From NCBI GenBank assembly GCA_039804165.1, contig JBDRZZ010000009.1, forward strand, positions 4,010 to 68,009: a DNA stretch of 64,000 bases. The letters run 5' to 3'. Both the position numbers and the translations under genes were made by a program. Below the pieces are notes generated by a model that worked only from the letters and a program-made list of their open reading frames with translations, was not told where the DNA came from and ran no database searches. Shown here one piece after another: positions 37,870 through 47,259 of this stretch (the stretch's first letter is position 1; the number at the start of each line of letters is the position of its first letter). The stretch comes from a candidate division WOR-3 bacterium. GTDB taxonomy: Bacteria > Hydrothermota > UBA3072.

Positions 37870-38916
37870 ATGAATAAATTGGATGAGTATTTTTTAAGAA
37901 AAACTTTTGAAATTGCAAAAAAGGGGGAAGGATTGGTCTCACCAAACCCTCTTGTAGGAGCTTGCGTTGTAAAAGAAGGAATTCTTGTTGGAGAAGGTTA
38001 TCATCGTGGTCCAGGAACCCCTCATGCAGAAGTAGAAGCAATAAAAAAAGCAGGGGATAAAGCAAAAGGCGCAACTCTTTATGTTTCTCTTGAACCTTGC
38101 TCTCATTACGGAAATACCCCTCCTTGTGTTGAATTAATTGAAAAAAGCGGAATAAAAAGAGTTGTGGCTCCCATAAAAGATCCAAACCCTATTGTAAATG
38201 GAAAAGGCTTTAAGTTCTTGAAGAGAAAGGGGATCCAAATCACAACGGGACTTCTTGAAGAAGAAGCGAAAAAATTAAACCCTTTTTATTTGAAATATAT
38301 AAAAACAGGAATACCCTATGTTATTCTTAAAGCTGCTCTTTCTCTTGATGGAAAGATTGGGAATCCTGAAAAAGGAATTTTCAAAATAACCTCTAAAGAT
38401 TCTCTGAAAGAGGTGCATTACTATAGAAAAAAAGTAGATGCATTATTAATTGGTGTTAACACTGTCCTAATAGACAATCCCGAACTAACAGTTAGGTTTA
38501 CAAAAGCAAAAAAACAACCCTTAAAAATAATAATAGATCCATATCTAAAATGCCCCAAAAATGCAAAAATTTTTAAAATTGGAGGAAAAGTAATAATTGT
38601 CACAACAATTAAAGAAGCAAAACAAAAATATCCTGAAGCTAAAGTATGGGTCTTTAAAGAAAAAAGGGGAGTAATAGATATAAGAGAAATTCTTAAGAAA
38701 GCTGGAGAAGAAAAAATAACTTCTATTATGGTGGAAGGAGGAAGCGAAACCTTCACTCACTTCATTAATTCTGGAGTGGTGGACAAATACCTTCTTTTCT
38801 ACTCTCCTTCTCTTATAGGGGAAGGAATCCCTTTCGTCAAAAGCGTAAAAAAGAGAATCTTCTTGGATTTAAATACAAAAAAAATTGGAAGAGATATTCT
38901 TTTGGAGTCAGAATAA
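37870..38916 (+). CDS. ribD: Bifunctional diaminohydroxyphosphoribosylaminopyrimidine deaminase / reductase RibD
   Basis: 348 residues. The N-terminal deaminase has zinc motifs HAEVEAI and EPCSHYGNTPPC (about 55-88). The C-terminal reductase (about 150-348) has KAALSLDGKIG, VDALLIGVNTVLIDNPELTVR and VEGGSETFTHFI. It carries out the second and third steps of riboflavin synthesis from GTP. It is first in the FMN-riboswitch-controlled operon, starting only 3 bases after the terminator T-run. The next gene overlaps its stop by one base. Confidence 0.96.
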   Translation: MNKLDEYFLRKTFEIAKKGEGLVSPNPLVGACVVKEGILVGEGYHRGPGTPHAEVEAIKKAGDKAKGATLYVSLEPCSHYGNTPPCVELIEKSGIKRVVAPIKDPNPIVNGKGFKFLKRKGIQITTGLLEEEAKKLNPFYLKYIKTGIPYVILKAALSLDGKIGNPEKGIFKITSKDSLKEVHYYRKKVDALLIGVNTVLIDNPELTVRFTKAKKQPLKIIIDPYLKCPKNAKIFKIGGKVIIVTTIKEAKQKYPEAKVWVFKEKRGVIDIREILKKAGEEKITSIMVEGGSETFTHFINSGVVDKYLLFYSPSLIGEGIPFVKSVKKRIFLDLNTKKIGRDILLESE

Positions 38917-39497
38917 TGTTTACGGGTCTAATCAAAAATCTAATAAAGCTTGATAGAATAGAAAAAGAAAACGGATTTATATCTCTTTATTTAAAATTAC
39001 CATTTCCAGCTGCAATTGGAGATAGTGTCGCAATTAACGGAGTTTGCCTTAGTATTTCAAAAATAATAGGGAAAACATCAATCTTTCAGGCTACAGAAGA
39101 AACGATCTCCCGAAGTAATATCTCAAGACTTTCTTCGGGAGAATGGGTAAACATAGAACCTTCTATGAAAATGGAAGATTTATTCCATGGACATCTTGTT
39201 TATGGACATATTGATGGTGTTGGAAAAATTATTAATATAAGGAAAAAACCTTCATCCTATATCTTCACAATTGAATATCCCAAAGAACTCTCCCCTTTTA
39301 TAGCAGAAAAGGGAAGTATTGCACTTGATGGAGTATCCCTTACGGTTTCAAAAGTTGAAAAAGAAACTTTTGAAGTTGTTATTATCCCCCATACTTTACA
39401 AAAAACAAACTTCCAGTATAAAAGAATTGGAGATTATCTCAATATTGAAATTGACCCAATAGCGCGTTATTTAAGTAAAATAATGGAGAAAAAATGA
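38916..39497 (+). CDS. ribE: Riboflavin synthase alpha subunit
   Basis: 193 residues made of two homologous lumazine-binding halves: MFTGLIKN...[14 protein letters not shown], and from about 98, [14 protein letters not shown]...[14 protein letters not shown]. It dismutates two 6,7-dimethyl-8-ribityllumazine to riboflavin. The start overlaps the ribD stop (TAATG), and the end overlaps ribBA by 4 bases. Slightly shorter than the usual 200-215 residues but with both halves intact. Confidence 0.95.
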   Translation: MFTGLIKNLIKLDRIEKENGFISLYLKLPFPAAIGDSVAINGVCLSISKIIGKTSIFQATEETISRSNISRLSSGEWVNIEPSMKMEDLFHGHLVYGHIDGVGKIINIRKKPSSYIFTIEYPKELSPFIAEKGSIALDGVSLTVSKVEKETFEVVIIPHTLQKTNFQYKRIGDYLNIEIDPIARYLSKIMEKK

Positions 39498-40699
39498 AAA
39501 AGTTAAGTTCAATAGAAGAAATACTTGACGATGTAAAAAAAGGTAAGCCCATAATTCTTGTTGACGACGAAGATAGAGAAAATGAAGGAGATTTTGTTGT
39601 AGCTTCCGAAAAAGTAACGCCAGAGATAATAAACTTTATGGCAAAAGAAGGAAGGGGGCTAATTTGTGTTTCTTTACCTGAGAAAAGATTATTAGAACTT
39701 GAACTTCCTTTAATGACAACTAATATAACAGCTCGTCATGGAACTGCTTTTGCAATATCCGTGGATGCTAAAGAAGGAACAACCACTGGAATAAGTGCCT
39801 TTGATAGAGCCCTTACAATTAAGAAACTAATAGATCCTAAAACAAAACCTTCGGATCTATCAAGACCAGGGCATGTCTTTCCAATAATGGCGAGGGAAGG
39901 AGGCTCTTTAAGAAGAGCAGGACATACTGAAGCAGGAGCTGATATTGCAAAAATTGCGGGATTTTATCCTTCCGCTGTAATATGTGAAATAATGGACGAA
40001 AATGGAGAAATGGCAAGACTTCCAAGGCTTTTAGAAATTGCAAAAAAACACGATCTTAAAATAACAACGGTAAAGAGTGTTATAGAGTATAGACAAAAGA
40101 GAGAAAAACTTGTTATAAGAGAGTTAGAAGTTGATTTCCCAACTCTTTATGGAAGATTTAAATTAATACCCTATACAACCAAAATAGATGACAAGGTTCA
40201 TCTAGCCCTCGTAAAAGGTGATGTTGCAGGGAAAAAGAATGTTGTTGTTCGTGTTCACTCAGAATGTTTAACTGGTGATACTTTGCGTTCTTTACGTTGT
40301 GACTGTGGAGGACAACTAGTAAATGCCCTCAAAATAATCGGAAAAGAAGAAAGAGGTGTTTTTTTGTATATGAGACAGGAAGGAAGAGGCATCGGATTAC
40401 TTAATAAATTAAAAGCTTATAAACTTCAAGATGAAGGCTACGACACAGTAGAAGCAAACATAGAGTTAGGATTTAAAACAGACCTCCGGGATTATGGGAT
40501 AGGAGCTCAAATTCTTAAAGATCTTGGGCTTTCATCTATTAGACTCTTGACAAACAACCCAAGAAAAATAGTAGGTCTTGAAGGATATGGGCTTAAAGTG
40601 GTAGAAAGAATCCCGTTAGAAGTCGAACCAACCGAAGAAAACATTAAATATCTAAAAACAAAGAAACAAAAACTTGGTCACACTCTTAAGAATGTATAA
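39494..40699 (+). CDS. ribBA: Bifunctional 3,4-dihydroxy-2-butanone 4-phosphate synthase / GTP cyclohydrolase II
   Basis: 401 residues. The DHBP synthase domain (about 1-200) has [43 protein letters not shown] and [12 protein letters not shown]...GHTEA. The GTP cyclohydrolase II domain (about 205-401) has [22 protein letters not shown], with its zinc cysteines, and [17 protein letters not shown]. It supplies both branches entering riboflavin synthesis. It is the third gene of the operon, coupled to ribE by ATGA. Confidence 0.97.
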   Translation: MKKLSSIEEILDDVKKGKPIILVDDEDRENEGDFVVASEKVTPEIINFMAKEGRGLICVSLPEKRLLELELPLMTTNITARHGTAFAISVDAKEGTTTGISAFDRALTIKKLIDPKTKPSDLSRPGHVFPIMAREGGSLRRAGHTEAGADIAKIAGFYPSAVICEIMDENGEMARLPRLLEIAKKHDLKITTVKSVIEYRQKREKLVIRELEVDFPTLYGRFKLIPYTTKIDDKVHLALVKGDVAGKKNVVVRVHSECLTGDTLRSLRCDCGGQLVNALKIIGKEERGVFLYMRQEGRGIGLLNKLKAYKLQDEGYDTVEANIELGFKTDLRDYGIGAQILKDLGLSSIRLLTNNPRKIVGLEGYGLKVVERIPLEVEPTEENIKYLKTKKQKLGHTLKNV

Positions 40700-40709
40700 A
40701 GGAGGAGAA

Positions 40710-41174
40710 ATGGAGTATAAAGGATTAATAAAAGGAAAAGGAGTAAAAATAGCAATTGTGATCTCAAGGTTCAATTCAAGAGTGACAAATCTTTTAAAAG
40801 AAGGAGCTCTTGATTGCCTTATTAGACATGAGGTTAAAGAAGAAGATATTGACATTTACTGGGTCCCAGGTTCTTTTGAGCTCCCAATGTTTCTTTCTAA
40901 ACTTACAAAGATAGAAAAATATGATGGTTTTATTGTTCTTGGAGCTTTAATTAGAGGAGAAACCCCACACTTTGATTTCTTGGCAAATGAAACAACAAAA
41001 GGGATTGCAAAATTGGCTCTGGAAATACAAAAGCCTATTGGGTATGGTGTTATAACTGCCGATACTGAAGAACAAGCTTTAAGTAGAGCTGGGCTAAAAA
41101 GTGGAAATAAAGGATGGGATGCAGCTCTTTCAACTCTTGAAATGATAGATCTTTATAAAAACATTAAAAAATGA
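40710..41174 (+). CDS. ribH: 6,7-dimethyl-8-ribityllumazine synthase
   Basis: 154 residues from ATG 40710, which has AAGGAGG 5 bases upstream and begins with the family-typical start; a longer in-frame reading from 40674 overlaps ribBA and adds unrelated residues. Motifs: IVISRFNSRVTNLL, VPGSFELPMFLSKL, ALIRGETPHFDFLANET, and GVITADTEEQALSRAG with the catalytic-side region. It condenses the RibBA and RibD products. The end overlaps nusB (ATGA). Confidence 0.96.
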   Translation: MEYKGLIKGKGVKIAIVISRFNSRVTNLLKEGALDCLIRHEVKEEDIDIYWVPGSFELPMFLSKLTKIEKYDGFIVLGALIRGETPHFDFLANETTKGIAKLALEIQKPIGYGVITADTEEQALSRAGLKSGNKGWDAALSTLEMIDLYKNIKK

Positions 41175-41593
41175 AACCGGGAAGTAGAAGACTTGGAAGA
41201 ATCCTTGCTGTCCAAGCTCTTTATCCTGCAAGAATAGATCTTAAATTCTCATCTGATAATCTCGAGAAAGTTCTCAGCTTAAACAACGAAAAATACAGTG
41301 AAGAAGCTGTAAATTTTGCAAAGACATTACTAAAACTTGCAGAGGAACATTTAGATGAAGCAGATACATTAATAAAATCTGTGCTTGAAAACTGGGAATG
41401 GGATCGTCTATGTGCAATTGATAGAACAATTCTTGGAATTGCAGTTTTGGAACTTCTCTATTTACCTGATGTTCCACCCAAGGTCGTTATAAATGAAGCA
41501 ATTGAAATTGCGAAAGAATACTCAACAGAGAAATCCGGAATATTTGTAAATGGAATTTTGGATTCTATAGCAAGAAAGAAAAATCTTTTATAA
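41171..41593 (+). CDS. nusB: Transcription antitermination factor NusB
   Basis: 140 residues, all-helical. It starts SRRLGRILAVQALY, and has the typical ending NWEWDRLCAIDRTILGIAVLELLYLP, VVINEAIEIAKEYSTEKSGIFVNGILD. NusB with NusE binds boxA RNA in rRNA antitermination. It is coupled to ribH; the ribH-nusB order is common in bacteria. Confidence 0.94.
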   Translation: MKPGSRRLGRILAVQALYPARIDLKFSSDNLEKVLSLNNEKYSEEAVNFAKTLLKLAEEHLDEADTLIKSVLENWEWDRLCAIDRTILGIAVLELLYLPDVPPKVVINEAIEIAKEYSTEKSGIFVNGILDSIARKKNLL

Positions 41594-41595
41594 AA

Positions 41596-42321
41596 ATGAT
41601 ATATGGCATAATTTCTGATATCCACGGAAACTTAGAAGCTCTTCTCTCTGTCCAAAAATACCTTGAATCTCATAGAGTTGAAAAGGTAATTTGCCTTGGA
41701 GACATCGTGGGTTATGGAGCAAATCCGAGAGAATGCATAAAAGTTGTAAAAAAGATTTCCCAAATTATCCTCGCTGGCAATCATGATTTTGCAGTTTGTG
41801 GGAAAACTCTAATAGAAGATTTTAATCCCTATGCAAAGGAAGCAGTTCTATGGAGTAGGGAAGTTTTAAACGAAGAAGAATTAATTTTTCTTGGAAATCT
41901 TCCATTTAAATATGAAGAAGATGATACAATTTTTGTGCATTCTTCCCTCCACCGTCCAGAAGCATGGAGATATCTTTTTGATCCAGTTGATACATATAAA
42001 GACTTTCAAATTATGGAAAAAAACACTCTTTTTGTAGGACATACTCATGTTCCAATAATTTTCGAGGATGATGGGATAAAAGTAAAAATGCTGAATTCTC
42101 CAGATTTATACTTATCACCAAACAATAAATATATTATAAATCCTGGAAGTGTAGGGCAACCAAGAGACAGAGATCCAAGAGCTTCCTTTATAATTTACAA
42201 TTCAAAAGAAAGAAATATCAAAAGGATTAGAGTCGAATATAACATAAAAGAAGCTCAAAGAAAAATTAGAGAAGCTGGACTGCCAGAAATTCTTGCGACT
42301 CGTTTAGAATATGGAGGATAA
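41596..42321 (+). CDS. YfcE/MJ0936-like metallophosphoesterase
   Basis: 241 residues. Calcineurin-like motifs: GIISDIHGNLEAL, CLGDIVGYGANP, LAGNHDFAV, FVHSSLHRPEAW and FVGHTHVPI. This class covers diadenosine polyphosphatases, 2',3'-cyclic nucleotide phosphodiesterases and protein phosphatases; the substrate cannot be chosen from sequence. It follows nusB by 2 bases and closes the riboflavin/nusB operon. Confidence 0.85.
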   Translation: MIYGIISDIHGNLEALLSVQKYLESHRVEKVICLGDIVGYGANPRECIKVVKKISQIILAGNHDFAVCGKTLIEDFNPYAKEAVLWSREVLNEEELIFLGNLPFKYEEDDTIFVHSSLHRPEAWRYLFDPVDTYKDFQIMEKNTLFVGHTHVPIIFEDDGIKVKMLNSPDLYLSPNNKYIINPGSVGQPRDRDPRASFIIYNSKERNIKRIRVEYNIKEAQRKIREAGLPEILATRLEYGG

Positions 42322-42341
42322 CTTAAATTATCTTATCCCTC

Positions 42342-42369
42342 TTGACATAATTAATTTATTAATTATTCT
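42342..42369 (+). promoter_or_regulatory. Promoter of the pseudopilin-like/DUF58/BatA operon
   Basis: -35 TTGACA (42342-42347), 16-bp spacer, -10 TATTCT (42364-42369). AAGGAGG precedes ATG 42394. Confidence 0.55.
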
Positions 42370-42393
42370 TAAGGGAAAAGGAGGCTGGATTAA

Positions 42394-42903
42394 ATGAATA
42401 GAACTATACTAAGAATTCTGGATATTTTAATTATTGTCTCTTTTTTTGTTTTACTATATATCTTAATTGAACCGCAGTATCAAAACGCAAAAATAACAAC
42501 AAAAAAGAGGAAACTACAGTCAAATATGTTCGTAGTAAAGGCAGCCATTGAAAGATATAGAGCTTTCCATAGCGGGGTTATACCTTCAAGAATAGAAGAT
42601 ATTTATGAAAATATGAAAACATTTGGGATCCCAACAAATCCCTATACGAATCAAAATTTGAGTTTATCTGATTTTAATAAATTTACTTATATTTCCATAT
42701 CTCAAATAGAAGAAGTAGATACAAATAGCTTTCATGCAGAACAAAGAGGTAAACCTGGTGGCATAGGAATTGGCTTCTATTTCCCTCCGGTTCAAACCGA
42801 TTCTCTTCCTCTAGGATACGGAATAATAGGTTTTGATTCGGAAGGAAAACCTCTTACTATAAAGGAAGGAGAAAAAGTCAGAGTCTTTGTCCTTACCGAA
42901 TAA
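42394..42903 (+). CDS. Membrane-anchored pseudopilin-like protein of unknown function
   Basis: 169 residues: one N-terminal transmembrane helix (about 8-26, ILDILIIVSFFVLLYILI), then a segment resembling the alpha-spine of type II pseudopilins (KRKLQSNMFVVKAAIERYRAFHSGVIP) and a PTNPYT turn, followed by a beta-rich C-terminus. There is no prepilin peptidase glycine-phenylalanine site, so it is probably not a processed pilin. It precedes DUF58 and BatA-like genes. Function unknown. Confidence 0.5.
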   Translation: MNRTILRILDILIIVSFFVLLYILIEPQYQNAKITTKKRKLQSNMFVVKAAIERYRAFHSGVIPSRIEDIYENMKTFGIPTNPYTNQNLSLSDFNKFTYISISQIEEVDTNSFHAEQRGKPGGIGIGFYFPPVQTDSLPLGYGIIGFDSEGKPLTIKEGEKVRVFVLTE

Positions 42904-42916
42904 TTCTTAAAAATCT

Positions 42917-43795
42917 TTGGAACTTTTAAGACCTGAAATCTTAGAAAAAATAAAAGCTCTTGACTTAAGAGCAAAAATAATTGTAAAAGGATTTCTTTCT
43001 GGTTTACATGAAAGCCCATACCACGGTTTTTCCTTAGAATTTAAAGAACATAGACCCTATTACAAGGGAGATCCTATAAACAAAATTGATTGGAAATTAT
43101 ATGGAAGAACAGAAAGATTTTTTCTGAAGAAATATGAAGCAGAAACAAACCTATCTGCCTTTCTCTTAGTAGATAAGAGCAACTCAATGAATTTCGGGGA
43201 AGAGATTTCCAAATTTCAATATACAAGAACTCTTGCCGCTTCTCTTGCTTATCTTTTGCTTCGACAAAACGACTCCGTTGGTCTTGTCTTATTTAGTGCA
43301 AAAATAGAATCTTTTATTCCTCCAAGAAGCCAGATGAATCATCTTACACATTTACTCTCTTCTTTAAGTAGAAACGAACCTTCTGGGAAAACTTCTCTTT
43401 GTGATGTAATTTTTGAGCTTTTATCTTTGGTAAAAAAAAGAGCTCTCTTCATTATATTTTCTGACCTTTTAGAAACTCCTTCAAACGTAACAAAAACTAT
43501 CAATATAATGAGAGCGAAAAAACACGAAATTATTATTTTCCATATTCTTGACAGAAAAGAATTGGAGTTCCCATTTAGAAAAGAAGCCATCTTTAGGGAT
43601 ATGGAGGATCTTAAAACTTTATCCACTGATCCCAAAAGCATAAACTTGATGTATAAAGACAGATTTAAAAAATTCCTTGAAGCTTACAAATCAGGCTTTG
43701 CGCCCAAAAAAATTGATTATTCTCAGATTACAACTGACACTCCTTATGATTATGCTCTTGTTACATATCTCAAGAAAAGGAAGAGATTACTATGA
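42917..43795 (+). CDS. DUF58 protein with VWA-like MIDAS motif
   Basis: 292 residues. It shows the DUF58 core LELRARxIV-like LDLRAKIIVKGFLSGLHESP, HRPYYKGDPINKIDWKLYGRTERFFLKKYE, and a MIDAS DxSxS (VDKSNSMNF). In most bacteria DUF58 genes sit with MoxR ATPases and Bat proteins in stress or periplasmic maturation operons; no MoxR gene is visible here. The start appears to be TTG 42917, since the family N-terminus begins there and no ATG is available. It overlaps the next gene by 4 bases. Confidence 0.85.
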   Translation: MELLRPEILEKIKALDLRAKIIVKGFLSGLHESPYHGFSLEFKEHRPYYKGDPINKIDWKLYGRTERFFLKKYEAETNLSAFLLVDKSNSMNFGEEISKFQYTRTLAASLAYLLLRQNDSVGLVLFSAKIESFIPPRSQMNHLTHLLSSLSRNEPSGKTSLCDVIFELLSLVKKRALFIIFSDLLETPSNVTKTINIMRAKKHEIIIFHILDRKELEFPFRKEAIFRDMEDLKTLSTDPKSINLMYKDRFKKFLEAYKSGFAPKKIDYSQITTDTPYDYALVTYLKKRKRLL

Positions 43796-45399
43796 TTTTC
43801 CCTAATTTTCTTATTCTACTCCCTATAATAGCAATCCCAATAATAATTCACCTTTTAGGGAGAAAAAAATTAAAGAGAATAGATTTTCCAACTTTACTCT
43901 TTATTATAAAAAGTGAGGTAAAACTTATTAGGTGGATTCAATTAAAAAATCTTCTTTTACTTTTTCTACGGATAATTATCCTCGTATTTATTATCTTATC
44001 TGCAGGAGGAGTTAAGATACCTTTTTCTATTTTTGGTCCAGGAGAAATATTTCTCATAGATAAATCACCTTCTATGGAAAGGTTCACTTCACCGAAGAAA
44101 AATTCAATAATTATTCCTACAAATTTAGGGATTCCTCTTTTTCAAGAATACTTTAAAAAATACCCATTTGGTGTTTTAATAACTGATGCTCAGAGAAATG
44201 GATTTACAAAAATATTACAAGAAAGAACTAAATATCCAGGAATAAAAATAAAAAAGATTCCTTTACCAGAAGGAAATCTTGGAATAATAGAAGCCAAGAC
44301 TGGGGCAAGTTTTGAAGAGGAAGAAACCCCTATATTCTTTAAAATACTTAACGAATATAAAGATGAAAGGAAAACAAAAGTTTTATTAAAATTGGATGGA
44401 AAGTTAATAAAAGAAGAACATAAATTTTTAAAAAGGGGAGAAAACGAATTCCTATTAACTTTCTCCACAAAAAGAGGTCTCCACGAATTAGTTCTTGAAA
44501 TAGAAGACGAAGAAGGACTGAAATTTGACAATAAGTATTATCTTGCTCTAAGAACACAAAGTAAAAAGAAAATTTCTATTGTTTCTCTTAACTATCCTGA
44601 AAGACTAATAGCAGCTCTTTCTTTCCCCTATTTTGAAACGAAATGGATAAAAAAAACTTCGGAAATAAAAGAAGACTTTTTTATTGCTTCTTCTTATTCA
44701 GAAGAAGATTTATCTTCTTTACTTCTTAATCCAACTCCTGGAATTATTTCCTTAAGTGGAGAAAAAAACACTGTAATCTCTAATAAAATTCCCTGGAGAA
44801 TCTCAACTATCGCAGAAACTCCTTTTGGAGAAATTCCAAAAATAAAATTTTTAGATGAAATTCCAATTAAATATAATTGTTTCATTAAAGCTGGGGAACC
44901 TTTATTTTATTTCAAAAACGGAGATCCCTTCATAACCAAGTTAAAAAATCATTTAATTCTTCCTTTTTCTTTAGAGGAAAATGACCTATCGTTACATCCA
45001 GTATTTATTCCTTTTCTTTTTAACCTAATTGGTTCACTTTCTGATGAAGTTTTTTATAAAAATATCTTTTTGGATGAACCAATTTTAATAAAAAGCTCCT
45101 TCCCCCTGGAAATTGTAACTCCTGACGGGAAAAGATATAGAATGCTTCAAAAAAGTGAGAACATTTACATTTTTAAAGAAACAAAAATATGTGGAATTTA
45201 TAAGTTGAGCGATGGTTTCATGACAAAAGGATTAATAGCGGTAAACACCCATCCTTCTGAATCCAAAATTGAAACTCTCAAAGACGAAGAAATCAAATCC
45301 ATCTTTGGAATAAGCAATCTTACAAATGGCTCTTTTTTATTTCTGGTTTTTGCTCTACTCTGTTTTATTCTCACTCTTTTTGTCGAAAAAAGAGATTAA
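43792..45399 (+). CDS. BatA-domain membrane protein
   Basis: 535 residues. The N-terminal BatA domain (FLILLPIIAIPIIIHLLGRKKLKRIDFPTLLFI) contains one helix, followed by another at about 57-75 (LLLFLRIIILVFIILSAGG). A DKSPS motif near 92 keeps a partial MIDAS. The remainder is a long extracytoplasmic beta-rich region, and a last helix lies at about 512-530 before a short EKRD tail. BatA-N proteins pair with DUF58 proteins, as here. The role is unproven; stress or envelope function is the usual inference. Confidence 0.75.
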   Translation: MIFPNFLILLPIIAIPIIIHLLGRKKLKRIDFPTLLFIIKSEVKLIRWIQLKNLLLLFLRIIILVFIILSAGGVKIPFSIFGPGEIFLIDKSPSMERFTSPKKNSIIIPTNLGIPLFQEYFKKYPFGVLITDAQRNGFTKILQERTKYPGIKIKKIPLPEGNLGIIEAKTGASFEEEETPIFFKILNEYKDERKTKVLLKLDGKLIKEEHKFLKRGENEFLLTFSTKRGLHELVLEIEDEEGLKFDNKYYLALRTQSKKKISIVSLNYPERLIAALSFPYFETKWIKKTSEIKEDFFIASSYSEEDLSSLLLNPTPGIISLSGEKNTVISNKIPWRISTIAETPFGEIPKIKFLDEIPIKYNCFIKAGEPLFYFKNGDPFITKLKNHLILPFSLEENDLSLHPVFIPFLFNLIGSLSDEVFYKNIFLDEPILIKSSFPLEIVTPDGKRYRMLQKSENIYIFKETKICGIYKLSDGFMTKGLIAVNTHPSESKIETLKDEEIKSIFGISNLTNGSFLFLVFALLCFILTLFVEKRD

Positions 45400-45416
45400 T
45401 TAAGAAAATTTTGTTT

Positions 45417-45995
45417 TTAAAAAATTGGCTTCTCTTTACCTTTAATAAGCCTTAAAATGTTCTCCCTGTGTGTAAAAAAAACCAAGATGGTAATAAAAAT
45501 AGAGACAAAAAAAAGAGAAAGATGGAAAGGGCTTGCAAAAAAGAAATAAAAAAATGGAAAGCAAAATGCAGAACCAAGAGAACCAACAGAAACTCTCCTT
45601 GAGAAAACAAGAAGCAAAATCCAAACTCCAAAAGCCAAAAGAGCAGGAATAGGCATAAGAGCAACAACACCGCCAAATCCTGTAGCAACTCCTTTTCCTC
45701 CTTTAAAACGAAGAAAAGGTGTGGTCATATGGCCAAGAATTGAACCGAGAAGGGCAAGAAGACCTAAAAAAATAGAAATATTTGAAAAATAAACCACAGG
45801 TATAAAACCTTTTAAAAAATCAAGAACAAAAACAAAAATCCCTTCTTTTTTTCCTACAACTCTAAAAACATTGGTAGAACCTATGTTTCCACTACCAACT
45901 TTCCTTAAATCATACCCCTTAACCCTTCCCACAATATAACCAAAAGGAATACTTCCAAGAAAATAAGAAGAAAAAAAAGCAAAAATTTTCCACAT
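45417..45995 (-). CDS. plsY: Glycerol-3-phosphate acyltransferase PlsY
   Basis: 192 residues, multi-spanning. It has the three PlsY motifs: SIPFGYIVGRVKGYDLRKVGSGNIGSTN, HMTTPFLRFKGGKGVATGFG and the later FTHRENILRL. It transfers acyl groups from acyl phosphate to glycerol-3-phosphate, the first step of phospholipid synthesis. It is directly downstream of der with one base between the genes; AAGGAGG precedes the ATG. The converging BatA gene ends 17 bases away. Confidence 0.94.
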   Translation of the reverse strand: MWKIFAFFSSYFLGSIPFGYIVGRVKGYDLRKVGSGNIGSTNVFRVVGKKEGIFVFVLDFLKGFIPVVYFSNISIFLGLLALLGSILGHMTTPFLRFKGGKGVATGFGGVVALMPIPALLAFGVWILLLVFSRRVSVGSLGSAFCFPFFYFFFASPFHLSLFFVSIFITILVFFTHRENILRLIKGKEKPIF

Positions 45996-45996
45996 A

Positions 45997-47259
45997 TTAC
46001 CTCCTTTTAAGTTTTATTGAAATTGGTATTCCTTCAAAGTCAATTTCTTTTCTTATTCTATTTATAAGATACTTTTTGTATTGATCATCAAAATCACCCT
46101 TATAATTCGTTTCCAAAACAATATTCCCACCCTTCTCTTTCACAGAATATAACTTAATTTTCTTAAAAATATTTGGTGGAGGATAATAACTAATGGCTTC
46201 TTCGATAACCCTCTTTAGTTCCGGATGTTTCTTTTTTAGCTTATCAGTAATAGAAAGGGCCAATGATAAAGACTTATCCACTCCTTCCATTGTTATAGAA
46301 GAAATACAAACTTTTGGAATCCAATTAAATACTGAAAGCTCCTTTTCATAATAAAGAATAACTTCTTTTCTTTTCTCCATTGGGACAAGATCAAATTTGG
46401 AAAGAAGGATCACAATGGGTCTCTCTCTCTCAATAGCCCACTTTATTATATTTTTATCCTGTTTTGAAACTTTAGAAGTAGAATCTATCAGAATAAGGAC
46501 AACATCAGATTCTTCTATTGCCCTAATAGCTCTAAGAAAAGAATAATATTCTATCCCTTTCAACTTTGACTTTTTCTTTAATCCAGCGGTATCTACAAGA
46601 ACTATGGGTCTACCTTTATATTCCAAGTAAGAATTTATACTATCTCTCGTTGTTCCTGGCTCTTCAGCTGTAATCACCTTCTGGTATCCCATTATCGCGT
46701 TTACATAAGTTGACTTTCCCGTGTTCGGTTTTCCTATAATACCTATTGTTGTCCCCCGAATTACCTCTCCTTCCTCACAATTCAAAAGAACCCATCTTAA
46801 AAGCTCATCAACTCCTTTACCATTTAAAGCAGAAATCCTAAAAGTTTCATCAAGAACCAACTCTCCAAATTCGGGAATCACATTAAGCCCTTCCCCTTTA
46901 TCTATTTTGTTAACAACAAGAGCCTTCTTACCAGGAAATTTTCTCACATAACCTGCAATTTCTCTATCAAGGAATGAAATTCCTTCTTTTGCATCCACTA
47001 ATAAAAGAATGATATCTGCCTCTTCCAAAGCAAAATTCACTTGCTCTCTCACTTGAGCCTCAAGAGGATCAGAAGAAAACTGAAGACCTCCTGTATCAAT
47101 TAAAATTAAAGGTTTCCCCTCTTTTTCTACCACTCCATAAACTCTATCTCTAGTAACACCAGGCTGTTCATCCACTATTGAACGTTTCTCATTTAAAAGA
47201 CGATTAAAAAGGGTAGACTTGCCAACATTTGGTTTTCCAATAATAGCGATAGTATTCAT
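45997..47259 (-). CDS. der: Ribosome-assembly GTPase Der (EngA)
   Basis: 420 residues with two tandem GTPase domains. First: GKPNVGKSTLFN, DTGG and NKID. Second: GKPNTGKSTYVN, DTAGLKKKSK and SKFD. A C-terminal KH-like domain follows. Der acts in 50S subunit maturation. It overlaps the DUF512 gene by 4 bases and precedes plsY, a conserved order (DUF512-der-plsY) in many bacteria. Confidence 0.97.
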   Translation of the reverse strand: MNTIAIIGKPNVGKSTLFNRLLNEKRSIVDEQPGVTRDRVYGVVEKEGKPLILIDTGGLQFSSDPLEAQVREQVNFALEEADIILLLVDAKEGISFLDREIAGYVRKFPGKKALVVNKIDKGEGLNVIPEFGELVLDETFRISALNGKGVDELLRWVLLNCEEGEVIRGTTIGIIGKPNTGKSTYVNAIMGYQKVITAEEPGTTRDSINSYLEYKGRPIVLVDTAGLKKKSKLKGIEYYSFLRAIRAIEESDVVLILIDSTSKVSKQDKNIIKWAIERERPIVILLSKFDLVPMEKRKEVILYYEKELSVFNWIPKVCISSITMEGVDKSLSLALSITDKLKKKHPELKRVIEEAISYYPPPNIFKKIKLYSVKEKGGNIVLETNYKGDFDDQYKKYLINRIRKEIDFEGIPISIKLKRR

